Assembly (NCBI GenBank): GCA_023432075.1
Contig: JAEYVD010000014.1
Span: 1-10,166, forward strand
Length of the DNA: 10,166 nt
Origin: Pseudomonadota bacterium
GTDB taxonomy: Bacteria > Pseudomonadota > Gammaproteobacteria > Burkholderiales > Burkholderiaceae_B
Reading direction: 5' to 3'
Of this stretch, positions 1 through 6,831 are shown piece after piece. Every line of letters starts with the position of its first letter. Within the stretch, counting starts at the first letter, position 1. The translations under genes were made by a program, and so were the position numbers. Below the pieces are notes generated by a model. The model did no database searches. It had not been told where the DNA came from and saw only the letters and a list, made by a program, of their open reading frames with translations.

Positions 1-2
1 GC

Positions 3-1094
3 GGCGTCGGAAGATGCGTCGCCTTCATTGTGGATGCGTTGCCGGAACAGGGGGTGGACTCCGCCCTGTTCCTGCTGCGCTCGCGCAACCGCGAGTATCC
101 CATCGCCAACCCCAAGGTCACCCGCGCGTTTCCCATCATCGAGTCTCCAACCAAACTGCGGCTGGCGCTGCCCGTGGCGTTCTTCAAGCTGCTGCAGCAC
201 ATCCGCCGCGAAAAGCCCGCCATCGTCTGCTCGCATGGCCTCTTGTGCAACATGCTGGTGGTGCTGGCCAGAAAGATCCTGCGCGGCAACTTCCGCACGG
301 TGGCCTTCGAACACAGCAGCCCGGCCATCCATTACGGCGCCTCCAAGATGCGCCGCCTGAAGTGCTGGCTGGTCAGCCAGACCTATCGGCGGCACGACGC
401 GGTGGTCGGCGTGTCGCGCGGCGTCAAGGAAGACCTGGTCAGCATGTTTCCGCCGCTGCGCGGCAAGGTGCACACCATCTACAACGGCGTGCCGCTGGAC
501 AACGTGCGGCGCCAAGGCGCCCAGCCAAAGACCGCAGACGACGGCGATTCGCCCTACCACGTGGTGGCCGTGGGCCGGCTCGAAGCCGTGAAGGACTACG
601 CCACGCTGATCGACGCGGCCGCGCTGCTCGACGATCCGCGCATTGCGTTCACGATCCTGGGCGAAGGCTCGGAGCATGCCGCCCTGCAAAAGCGCATCGA
701 CGACAGGCCGTCGCGCACGCAGGTCACCCTGGCCGGCCACATCGACAATCCGTTTCCGGTCATTGCCAGCGCCGGCGCCTTCGCGCTCACCTCCGTGCGC
801 GAAAGTTTCGGCAACGTGCTGGTCGAGGCTCTGTGCCTGGGCGTGCCCGTCATCTCCACCGATTGCCCGCACGGCCCGGCCGAGATCCTGGACGCCGGCC
901 GCTACGGGCTGCTGGTGCCGGTGGGCGACGCCGAGGCGCTGGCCGAGGCGGTACGGCGCCTGGCCTACGACGGCGAGATGCGCCAGAAGCTTGCGGCCCA
1001 GGGCCCCGAGCGCGCGGACGCCTTTTCCCTTGAGCGGCACTGCCGCAATGTCATCGATCTCTTCCGGCCGCTCATGCAGCGCGGAACGCCCTGA
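3..1094 (+). CDS. GT4-family glycosyltransferase, 5'-truncated by the window edge
   Basis: Predicted GT-B-fold glycosyltransferase that would move a sugar from a nucleotide-sugar donor to a growing lipid-linked glycan at the cytoplasmic membrane face. The frame is open to the left edge. The in-frame GTG at 30 is probably not the start, because codons upstream of it read GVGRCVAFIVDALPEQGV, resembling the glycine-containing N-terminal loop of GT4 enzymes, so some N-terminal residues are missing. The C-terminal half (about 560-1060) is a Glycos_transf_1 domain with VVAVGRLEAVKDY, ILGEGSE and STDCPHGPAEIL. The E-x7-E pair is visible as ESFGNVLVE, with glutamates at 801-803 and 825-827. TDCPxGPxEIL is frequent in exopolysaccharide and O-antigen GT4 enzymes. 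The stop at 1092-1094 lies 13 bases before the next gene, in the same operon. Donor and linkage cannot be told from sequence. Confidence 0.93.
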   Translation, partial: GVGRCVAFIVDALPEQGVDSALFLLRSRNREYPIANPKVTRAFPIIESPTKLRLALPVAFFKLLQHIRREKPAIVCSHGLLCNMLVVLARKILRGNFRTVAFEHSSPAIHYGASKMRRLKCWLVSQTYRRHDAVVGVSRGVKEDLVSMFPPLRGKVHTIYNGVPLDNVRRQGAQPKTADDGDSPYHVVAVGRLEAVKDYATLIDAAALLDDPRIAFTILGEGSEHAALQKRIDDRPSRTQVTLAGHIDNPFPVIASAGAFALTSVRESFGNVLVEALCLGVPVISTDCPHGPAEILDAGRYGLLVPVGDAEALAEAVRRLAYDGEMRQKLAAQGPERADAFSLERHCRNVIDLFRPLMQRGTP

Positions 1095-1107
1095 ACAGGA
1101 CAGCATC

Positions 1108-1995
1108 ATGCAGAAGATACCGGTATCCGTCGTGGTGATGACCAAGAACGAGGAACGCAACATCGCGAAGTGCCTGAAGGGGCTGGCGGAGTTCGACGAA
1201 GTCTTCGTCGTGGACTCCAACAGCACGGACGCGACCTGCTCCATCGCCACGGCGATGGGCGCTCGCGTCTCGAACTTCCAGTGGGACGGCAAGTATCCGA
1301 AGAAAAAGCAGTGGTGCCTGGAGCAGCTTCCCTTCACGCACCCCGTCGTGCTGTATGTGGACGCCGATGAAGAAATGACCCCCGGTCTGGCAGCCGAGAT
1401 CCGCGAGGTCCTGCCGCGCTTTGCCGCCGGGGCCGGCGGCGCGTTCGTGCCCTTCGACTACGTGTTCTGCGGCAAGAAGCTGGAACATGGTCATCGCGTC
1501 TACAAGCTGGCGCTCCTGGCGCGCGACCGCTCGCGTTTTCTGGACTACGACGACCTGGACGTGGCCAACATGTGGGAGGTCGAGGGCCACTACCAGCCCC
1601 AGGTCCAGGGCGAGACCTTCGCGCTGCGCCAACGCATGGTGCACAACGACCACGACTCGCTCTATCACTACTTCGACAAGCACAACCGCTATTCGGACTG
1701 GGAAGCGAACCTGCGCACCAAGGGCCTGATGAACGATCCGCGAGAGGCCAACGTCGGCGGCCGCGCCTTGCTCAAGCGCATCTTCCAGGCGATGCCATTC
1801 AAGGCGCCGATCTCGTTCCTGCACTCCTATGTTTTCAAATTGGGATTCCTGGATGGCAAGGCCGGCTACGACTATGCGGTTGCGCGCGCCATGTATTACT
1901 GGCAGATCCGCATCAAGACCGAAGAGATCCTGAAGGCGCGCCAGGCCAGCGAGGCCGCATCGCGGCGCGACGCCGTTGCGGGAGCGGCCAAATGA
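1108..1995 (+). CDS. GT2-family glycosyltransferase (WaaE/KdtX-like), 295 aa
   Basis: Inverting GT-A-fold glycosyltransferase, expected to be cytoplasmic or membrane-associated and to act in the same glycan pathway as its neighbours. The start is ATG 1108, preceded by AGGA at 1097-1100 with 7 bases between; the frame is open further upstream but that part overlaps the previous gene. The N-terminus has the GT2 pattern VSVVVMTKNEERNI (residues 6-19), VVDSNSTDAT (34-43) and the metal-binding DADEE (85-89). Downstream are HNDHDS (179-184), HYFDKHNRYSDWEA and a tail with KLGFLDGKAGYDYA (244-257), a pattern I know from WaaE/KdtX-like LPS core and related capsule GT2 enzymes. Its TGA overlaps the next ATG (ATGA, 1992-1995), which implies translational coupling. 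Acceptor and sugar are unknown. Confidence 0.93.
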   Translation: MQKIPVSVVVMTKNEERNIAKCLKGLAEFDEVFVVDSNSTDATCSIATAMGARVSNFQWDGKYPKKKQWCLEQLPFTHPVVLYVDADEEMTPGLAAEIREVLPRFAAGAGGAFVPFDYVFCGKKLEHGHRVYKLALLARDRSRFLDYDDLDVANMWEVEGHYQPQVQGETFALRQRMVHNDHDSLYHYFDKHNRYSDWEANLRTKGLMNDPREANVGGRALLKRIFQAMPFKAPISFLHSYVFKLGFLDGKAGYDYAVARAMYYWQIRIKTEEILKARQASEAASRRDAVAGAAK

Positions 1996-2552
1996 GCGCC
2001 TTGCAACGCCTGGACCAGTTCGCGCTGGCGCCGGGTCAGCGCGGGCGGTCGGCGCTGACCGTGCAGTTGTGGTGGATGGTGCAGGGCACGCTGTTCCGCT
2101 GGTCGCCTCAGGTGGCCTACGGCTTTCGCCGCTGGCTGCTGCGCCGCTTCGGCGCGCGCGTCGGGCACAAGGTGCTGATCCGGCCCACGGCCACGGTCAC
2201 CTATCCCTGGAAAGTGGAAATCGGCGACTACGCCTGGATTGGCGACGACGCCGTGATCTACAGCCTGGGCCCCATCCACATCGGCGCGCACGCCGTGGTG
2301 TCGCAACGCAGCTATCTGTGCGCGGCCGATCACGATGCCGGCCGGCCCGATTTTCCGCTGCGCGAACGCGCCGTGCGTGTGGAAGACGGCGCATGGGTGG
2401 CCACGGACGTGTTCGTCGGTCCGGGCGTGACCATCGGACGCGAGGCCGTGATTGGCGCGCGCAGCTCGGTGTTTCGCAACATGCCCGCCGCGATGGTGTG
2501 CCACGGCAACCCGTGCCGCCCCATCCGGCCACGCACCGCAACGCCAACATGA
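1992..2552 (+). CDS. wcaF: WcaF-type colanic-acid-like O-acetyltransferase, 186 aa
   Basis: Left-handed beta-helix acetyltransferase, expected to move acetyl from acetyl-CoA to a hydroxyl of the exopolysaccharide repeat unit in the cytoplasm. The start is ATG 1992, overlapping the preceding TGA. Hexapeptide-type repeats run from about residue 60 to 160 (for example VEIGDYAWIG, IHIGAHAVVS, VTIGREAVIG). The family-like features are TYPWKVEIGDYAWIGDD (70-86), SLGPIHIG, SYLCAADHD with a candidate catalytic His at 114, and FVGPGVTIG. The ending HGNPCRPIRP matches the NPA/NPC tail usual in this superfamily. Length is close to E. coli WcaF as I recall it (about 180 aa). It is followed by WcaI, as is common in colanic-acid-like clusters. 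Its TGA overlaps the wcaI ATG (ATGA, 2549-2552). The symbol rests on family resemblance, not on a shown substrate. Confidence 0.92.
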   Translation: MSALQRLDQFALAPGQRGRSALTVQLWWMVQGTLFRWSPQVAYGFRRWLLRRFGARVGHKVLIRPTATVTYPWKVEIGDYAWIGDDAVIYSLGPIHIGAHAVVSQRSYLCAADHDAGRPDFPLRERAVRVEDGAWVATDVFVGPGVTIGREAVIGARSSVFRNMPAAMVCHGNPCRPIRPRTATPT

Positions 2553-3820
2553 AAATACTCATCTATGGCATCAACTACGCGCCCGAACTGACCGGCACCG
2601 GCAAGTACACCGCCGAACTCGCCGAGTGGCTGGCCGCGCGCGGGCACGAAGTCAACGTGGTCACCGCCCCGCCCTACTACCCGCAATGGCGCGTGCACGA
2701 CGGCTACCGCGGCACGCGCTACACCAAGGAAATGCGCCGCGGCGTCACCGTGCGGCGCGCGCCCTTGTGGGTGCCCGAAAGACCGGGCGGCGCCAAGCGG
2801 CTGGTGCACCTGGCCAGCTTCGCGCTGTCCAGCCTGCCGTCGCTGCTGCGCGCGGCGATGCGGCGGCCGGACATCATCCTGGTTGTCGAACCCGCCCTCT
2901 TCTGCGCTCCCGCCGCATGGCTGACCGCGCGCCTGACCGGCGCCCGTGCCTGGCTGCACATCCAGGACTTCGAAGTCGACGCGGCGTTCGAACTGGGGCT
3001 GCTCAAGGGAGGCGCCCTGCGATTGATGGTCAAGCGCGCGGAGCGCTGGCTGATGCGCAGGTTTGACCGCGTGTCCACGATTTCAAACCGCATGCTGGAT
3101 CTTGCGCTGTCCAAAGGCATCGACCCCGCCCGCGCCGTGCTGCTGCCCAACTGGATCGACGTCAATGCCATCACGCCCTTGGCCGAAGGCGGCGACTACC
3201 GCGCGCAGCTCGGCATTCCGGACAACGCCATCGTCGCGCTCTACTCGGGCAACATGGGCGGCAAGCAGGGCCTGCAGATCCTCGCCGACGTCGCACGCCG
3301 CCTGAACCGCGAAGACCGCCTGTGGTTCCTGTTCTGCGGCCAGGGCCCCGAACGCGCGGCGCTCGAGGAAAAATGCCGAGGTCTGACGCGCGTCATCTTC
3401 CTGGACCTGCAACCGGCCGAACGCCTGGGCGCGCTGCTGGGCACTGCCGACATCCACCTGCTGCCGCAACGCGCCGGCGCGGCCGACCTGGTGATGCCGT
3501 CCAAGCTGACCGGCATGCTGGCCACCGGCCGCCCCGTCGTCTGCGGCGCGGCGCGCGGCACCGAGCTAGCCAACGTGGTGTCGCGCTGCGGCCTGCTGAC
3601 CCCGCCCGAAGACGCCGCAGCGATGGCCGAAGCCGTGCGCAAGCTCAGCTACAACGCGCAGATCCGCGAAACCCTGGGCGCCGCCGCCCGGCAGTATGCG
3701 ATGGCGCACCTGCATGTGGATGCAGTGCTGGGCGCGGCGGAACGGGAGTTCATGGCGATTGCGAAGAACAAGGGGCGGGCCGCGCCGGCGGGAACGCGGG
3801 CGAGTGAAGGGGATGTTTGA
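2549..3820 (+). CDS. wcaI: WcaI-type GT4 glycosyltransferase, 423 aa
   Basis: GT-B-fold sugar transferase of the colanic acid WcaI type, acting in the cytoplasm or on the inner membrane surface during repeat-unit assembly. The start is ATG 2549, overlapping the wcaF stop. The N-terminus MKILIYGINYAPELTGTGKY, then TAPPYYPQWRVHDGY (39-53), is close to E. coli WcaI (MKILVYGINYSPELTGIGKY from memory). Further matches are WLHIQDFEVDAAFELGL (135-151), STISNRM (176-182), LLPNWID (198-204), LYSGNMGGKQGL (231-242) and the C-terminal LLPQRAGAADLVMPSKLTGM (304-323), where the sugar-nucleotide site is expected. It is slightly longer than E. coli WcaI (about 407 aa) because of a low-complexity tail (GRAAPAGTRASEGDV). 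It is the last gene of the + strand operon and faces the immunity array tail to tail. Confidence 0.95.
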   Translation: MKILIYGINYAPELTGTGKYTAELAEWLAARGHEVNVVTAPPYYPQWRVHDGYRGTRYTKEMRRGVTVRRAPLWVPERPGGAKRLVHLASFALSSLPSLLRAAMRRPDIILVVEPALFCAPAAWLTARLTGARAWLHIQDFEVDAAFELGLLKGGALRLMVKRAERWLMRRFDRVSTISNRMLDLALSKGIDPARAVLLPNWIDVNAITPLAEGGDYRAQLGIPDNAIVALYSGNMGGKQGLQILADVARRLNREDRLWFLFCGQGPERAALEEKCRGLTRVIFLDLQPAERLGALLGTADIHLLPQRAGAADLVMPSKLTGMLATGRPVVCGAARGTELANVVSRCGLLTPPEDAAAMAEAVRKLSYNAQIRETLGAAARQYAMAHLHVDAVLGAAEREFMAIAKNKGRAAPAGTRASEGDV

Positions 3821-3900
3821 GGGTGTGTGTGTAAGGGACTTGGCGCAGGTGTTGGCGGGTGCGGGGCGGCACGGAGAGCGACTTGCCCAGCGCTTCTTGC
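3821..3900. other. Convergent intergenic gap at the operon/toxin-module boundary
   Basis: Eighty bases between the wcaI stop and the stop of the last immunity paralog. It is G-rich on the + strand and starts with a short GT run (GGGTGTGTGTGT). I found no convincing hairpin followed by a T-run in either direction. Clear similarity to the other immunity-gene ends begins only around 3,905 (AAAAACCACAAT). A patch near 3,845-3,868 (GCAGGTGTTGGCGGGTGCGGG) loosely resembles the GCAGGCGTGGCGGTCGCGGG of the array spacers and could be a worn spacer remnant; this is weak. Confidence 0.5.
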
Positions 3901-4797
3901 TTAGCCCGTTAAAAAACCACAATATCGATTGTTCTCTTCCGGAAATTCGATCTCCGGATACAGAAGAACAATCAGTTGCGGCAAGCTCCATGACGGCATG
4001 TACAACAGCAGAACCGCGAGATCAACCCAGATCATCAAAGGCAACCATCGCCGCCCCTGCTTTGTAGTCAGGGACCATTTGATCCAGCGGCCACCATAAC
4101 GCATCAGCACATCACTCGGCCTTTCAGGAAGCGTGATGATCTTTGGTGGAGGTAGGTCTTCAACGTTATCCATGAAACGATGAAGCCAAGCCCAGATATG
4201 GCTCGCCCAAATCTCACCGTTATACATTACGGGTATCTTCACTAACTGAGGCTCCGGCAAGTTGCAGGTATAACCAACAAGGTAGAGATACGGTTGCGAT
4301 CTACCTGTTGTCCAATCAATGCCCTGCAACCGGTCCCAATCCAGTTCCCATATTGCGTCCATGCTTTCCTCTGGATAAGGGACGTAGTACACGCGCCGGG
4401 AACGGCGGTCAAAACGTACTTTTGAAGATCGGTATTTAAAACGCGGCAGCAAGACGCGCGGAAGGAAAAACCCCAAAAGCCCTAGGATCGGCAGACCTAG
4501 AATAGGCACCCAAATCAGTCCAAACCCATCGTCGACGCCCACGATTAATGCAATAAAAAAAACAACTAGCCCGAATAAAGTGAGCAGTCGAAGACCCACT
4601 CCCTCAAGTTCCCCTTGTAGCGTATCGGAAACCACTTCGATGCAATTTTCATTTAAACGCGTTGCTTCGATAGCTGGTACTTCGTGAGCGGCAAGATCCA
4701 AAGGCAATAACGTACTTGCGAAGCGAAATAGCCGCCACGTTTCCTGGATCTTCCTAAACGACGGGCGCGGCTGTCGGGCTTGCTTGGTGGCTTGCAT
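3901..4797 (-). CDS. Putative T6SS immunity membrane protein, paralog 3 (distal), 298 aa
   Basis: Third and most distal of three tandem paralogs behind the toxin; probably protects against a membrane-acting toxin, by position and topology only. It starts MQATKQARQPRPSFRKIQ at an ATG preceded by AGAAG with 8 bases between. Residues about 68-115 form a hydrophobic hairpin (LLTLFGLVVFFIALIVGV, then VPILGLPILGLLGFFLPRVLL). A charged soluble core follows (SSKVRFDRRSRRVYYVPYPEES, AIWELDWDRLQGI, HIWAWLHRFMD), then a C-terminal hydrophobic segment (LPLMIWVDLAVLLLYMP). This copy differs most in the hairpin: the GGWS motif of copies 1 and 2 is absent and CSKVRFD is SSKVRFD. It ends RYCGFLTG where the others end RHCGFST(D/E). 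I recall DUF6708-type proteins beside such effectors, but could not check that assignment. Sampled GC is low (about 47% in 4,141-4,200). Confidence 0.88.
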   Translation of the reverse strand: MQATKQARQPRPSFRKIQETWRLFRFASTLLPLDLAAHEVPAIEATRLNENCIEVVSDTLQGELEGVGLRLLTLFGLVVFFIALIVGVDDGFGLIWVPILGLPILGLLGFFLPRVLLPRFKYRSSKVRFDRRSRRVYYVPYPEESMDAIWELDWDRLQGIDWTTGRSQPYLYLVGYTCNLPEPQLVKIPVMYNGEIWASHIWAWLHRFMDNVEDLPPPKIITLPERPSDVLMRYGGRWIKWSLTTKQGRRWLPLMIWVDLAVLLLYMPSWSLPQLIVLLYPEIEFPEENNRYCGFLTG

Positions 4798-4915
4798 TAC
4801 TTAGGCTTCTGGGCAAGGGAGGGGGAAACACTTGAAATGGCGTGGGCCAGGTTTTGTGCAGGCGTGGCGGTCGCGGGACAGCGTGCAATTCGTCGCCCTT
4901 ACCTGCCATTCATGT
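4798..4915. repeat. Spacer B of the immunity array (118 bp, repeated)
   Basis: Non-coding spacer between paralogs 2 and 3. It aligns end to end with spacer A at 5813-5931; by hand I count about 11 differences over about 130 columns (with the flanking stop region), including three single-base indels. Read on the - strand it ends AGAAGCCTAAGTAATG: a weak Shine-Dalgarno-like AGAAG, then a stop overlapping the start of paralog 3 (TAATG). No terminator hairpin is evident, so read-through transcription of the whole array is likely. Confidence 0.85.
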
Positions 4916-5812
4916 TCAATCCGTAGAAAAACCACAATGTCGATCGTTCTCTTTCGGGAATCGGATCTCCGGATACAGAAGAACGATCAGTTGCGGCAAC
5001 GCCAGGACGGGCATGAACATCAGCAGAACCGCCAAATCCACCCAGATCATCAAAGGCAACCATAGCCGTCCCTTCTTTGTAGTGAGGGACCATGTGATCC
5101 AACGACCACCGTAGCGCATAAGCACATCACGCGAATTTTGAGGGAACACGATAATTTTGGGTGCGGGCAAGGCTTCGACCTTGTCCATAAAACCGTGAAG
5201 CCAAGCCCATATGTGGCTTGCGAAAATCTTCTCATTAAACATTATGGGTATCTTGACCAATTGAGACTCAGGCAGGTTGCAGGTATAGCCAACAAGGTAG
5301 AGATACGCTTGCGCTTGACCTGTGGACCAGCTGATGCCTTGAAGCCGATCCCACTCAAGCTCCCAAATTGCATCCGAGCTTTCCTCAGGATATGGAACGT
5401 AGTAGACGCGACGGCTACGGCGGTCAAAACGTACTTTCGAACAACGGTATCGGTAGCGTGGCGCCAAAAGGCATGGCAGAAAAAACCATATAAGCCCCAT
5501 GCAAGGAAGACCGAGTGAAAGTATGAGTACACCTGCAGACCAGCCACCGAATACACCGATCACTGCCAAAAAAAAAGAAAGCAGTCCAAAGAAGGTGAAA
5601 AGTCGAAGTAAAAATTCCGCGCCTTCAGTTTGCAACGTATTGGAAACGACCTCGGCGCAATCGTCGTTCAACCGTGTTGCCACGATGGCGGCGGGTTCCT
5701 GCGTATCGGGCAGCGCTGGCAACAACGTACTCGCGAAGCGAAACAGCCGCCACTTTTCCTGGATCTTCCTAAACGACGGGCGCGGCTCTCGGGCTTGCTT
5801 GGTGGCTTGCAT
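4916..5812 (-). CDS. Putative T6SS immunity membrane protein, paralog 2 (middle), 298 aa
   Basis: Middle copy of the immunity array. The start ATG at 5812 is fixed by alignment with the other copies (MQATKQAREPRPSFRKIQ) and overlaps an upstream TAA (TAATG). Two hydrophobic spans lie at about 70-117 (LFTFFGLLSFFLAVIGVFGGW; VLILSLGLPCMGLIWFFLPCLL), then the shared core CSKVRFDRRSRRVYYVPYPEES, AIWELEWDRLQGI, YLYLVGYTCNLPE and HIWAWLHGFMD, then a C-terminal span (LPLMIWVDLAVLLMFMPVLALPQLIVLL). Its hairpin is closer to copy 1 (FGGWSxGVLI), while its N-terminus and C-terminal span are closer to copy 3, so it looks mosaic. Residues 33-45 and 62-68 vary most among the copies. An immunity role is inferred from position behind a pore-former-like toxin and from membrane topology. 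It could instead be an accessory protein or a decayed duplicate, but the frame is intact. Confidence 0.88.
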   Translation of the reverse strand: MQATKQAREPRPSFRKIQEKWRLFRFASTLLPALPDTQEPAAIVATRLNDDCAEVVSNTLQTEGAEFLLRLFTFFGLLSFFLAVIGVFGGWSAGVLILSLGLPCMGLIWFFLPCLLAPRYRYRCSKVRFDRRSRRVYYVPYPEESSDAIWELEWDRLQGISWSTGQAQAYLYLVGYTCNLPESQLVKIPIMFNEKIFASHIWAWLHGFMDKVEALPAPKIIVFPQNSRDVLMRYGGRWITWSLTTKKGRLWLPLMIWVDLAVLLMFMPVLALPQLIVLLYPEIRFPKENDRHCGFSTD

Positions 5813-5931
5813 TACTTAGGCTTCTGGGCGAGGGAGGGGAAATACTTCAAAATGGCGTGGGCCGGGTTTTGTGCAGGCGTTGACGGTCGCGGGACAGCAT
5901 GCAATTCGTCGCCCTTACCTGCCATTCATGC
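5813..5931. repeat. Spacer A of the immunity array (119 bp, repeated)
   Basis: Spacer between paralogs 1 and 2, nearly identical to spacer B (4798-4915). The - strand end GAAGCCTAAGTAATG aligns at 12 of 15 positions with GGAGCCCAAGTGATG, the junction of the toxin 3' end and paralog 1 (around 6829-6843). Both read Pro-Lys-stop with the stop overlapping the next ATG. This suggests that the copied unit carried the toxin's last codons. Confidence 0.85.
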
Positions 5932-6831
5932 TCACTCCGTAGAAAAACCACAATGTCGATCGCTCTCTTTCGGGAATCGGATCTCCGGATACTGGAGAAT
6001 GATCAGTTGCGGCAAGGCCCGGGATGGCATGTATAGCAGCAGAATCGCGAGATCAACCCAGATCATTAGAGGTAAAAATCGCCGCCCTTTCCTTGTGGTG
6101 ATGGACCACATGACCAAGCGCCCCCCGTAACGCATCAGCACATCGCTCGGCTTTTGAGGAAGCTTGATGATTTTTGGTGCGGGCAAGCCTCCAACCTGGC
6201 CGGCCATGAAACGTTGAAGCCATGCCCAGATATGGCTTGCGAAAAATTCGTGATTAGCCATTATTGGTATCTTTACCAGTTTCGGCTCGGGCAGGTTGCA
6301 GGTGTAGCCCACAAGGTAAAGATACGATTGCGCTCGCCCCGTCATCCACCTGATGCCCTGGAGCCGATCCCAATCAAGTTCCCATATCGCGTCCAAGCTT
6401 TCCTCGGGATACGGGACGTAATAGACACGACGGCTACGGCGATCGAAACGTACTTTCGAACATCGGTATCGATAGCGCGGCCCCAAGACACAAGAAAGGA
6501 AAAACAACACAAATCCCAAGCCGGGCAGGCCGAGAGAAAAAATTAACACGCCTACAGACCAGCCGCCGAAGCCCCCCATCACGGCAAACAGCAATGAAAA
6601 AAACCCTGAGAAAGTAAATGCCTGAAGGATTACCCCCTCATGGCCATCTTGCAAGGTATCGGAAACCACTTCGATGCAACTCTCGTTAACGCTTATTGCT
6701 TCGATGGCTGGGGTTTCAGACGCACTAGGCTCCGACGGCAGTAATGTGCTCGCGAAGCGAAAGAGCCGCCATTTGTTCTGGATTTCCCTAAACGTTGGGC
6801 GAGGCACTCGAATTTTCTTGGTAGTCCGCAT
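5932..6831 (-). CDS. Putative cognate T6SS immunity membrane protein, paralog 1, 299 aa
   Basis: Copy directly behind the toxin and therefore the best candidate for its cognate immunity protein. A GTG at 6834 gives 300 aa (MMRTTKK), but I choose the ATG at 6831: it aligns with the starts of the other copies (M-x-x-TK-x-x-R-x-PRP-x-FR-x-IQ), overlaps the toxin stop as TGATG, and has GGAG 8 bases upstream inside the toxin gene. Hydrophobic spans are at about 70-88 (AFTFSGFFSLLFAVMGGFGG), 92-117 (VGVLIFSLGLPGLGFVLFFLSCVL) and 253-276. The soluble core has RCSKVRFDRRSRRVYYVPYP, AIWELDWDRLQGI, CNLPEPKLVKIPIM and HIWAWLQRFM. One residue is inserted near 211 (MAGQVGGLPAP) compared with copies 2 and 3. 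Known immunity proteins to VasX-like toxins are membrane proteins (TsiV2 for VasX), which fits. Family name not verified; DUF6708 is a possibility. Confidence 0.9.
   Translation of the reverse strand: MRTTKKIRVPRPTFREIQNKWRLFRFASTLLPSEPSASETPAIEAISVNESCIEVVSDTLQDGHEGVILQAFTFSGFFSLLFAVMGGFGGWSVGVLIFSLGLPGLGFVLFFLSCVLGPRYRYRCSKVRFDRRSRRVYYVPYPEESLDAIWELDWDRLQGIRWMTGRAQSYLYLVGYTCNLPEPKLVKIPIMANHEFFASHIWAWLQRFMAGQVGGLPAPKIIKLPQKPSDVLMRYGGRLVMWSITTRKGRRFLPLMIWVDLAILLLYMPSRALPQLIILQYPEIRFPKESDRHCGFSTE

Larger units (their letters stand above)
3905..6831 (-). repeat. Three tandem ~1,015-bp immunity-gene units
   Basis: The paralog stop codons lie at 5932, 4916 and 3901, giving unit lengths of 1016 and 1015 bp. 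Each unit holds one 298-299-codon gene; the first two are followed by the conserved spacer. Similarity is strong at the ends of the genes (the segment coding WRLFRFASTLLP and the segment just before the stops), in the middle core and in the spacers. It is much weaker in the membrane-hairpin segments. This is an old tandem duplication with uneven later divergence, not a recent identical one. Confidence 0.88.

Noticed and set aside
14..1033. Long + strand frame of 339 codons over the first glycosyltransferase
   Set aside because: Arg/Pro/Gly-rich shadow of a high-GC gene; the overlapping frame holds a clear GT4 enzyme.
1072..1824. Minus-strand frame of 250 codons opposite the GT2 gene
   Set aside because: No recognisable motifs and fully overlapped by a gene with GT2 catalytic motifs.
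3821..3900. Bidirectional terminator between the convergent operons
   Set aside because: Looked for a stem plus T-run on both strands; only the short palindrome AGCGCT and scattered matches were found.
5812..5922. Small - strand frame of 36 codons in spacer A (starting MAGKGDELHAVPRPS)
   Set aside because: The ATG part is put out of frame in spacer B by a one-base indel, so a conserved small protein is not supported; only the 3' part of the frame is shared, and I treat that as a possible toxin-tail relic.
4798..5931. CRISPR-like or integron-like array, because of regular ~1-kb repeats
   Set aside because: The units are whole paralogous genes with spacers; no short repeats, attC-like sites or integrase are present.
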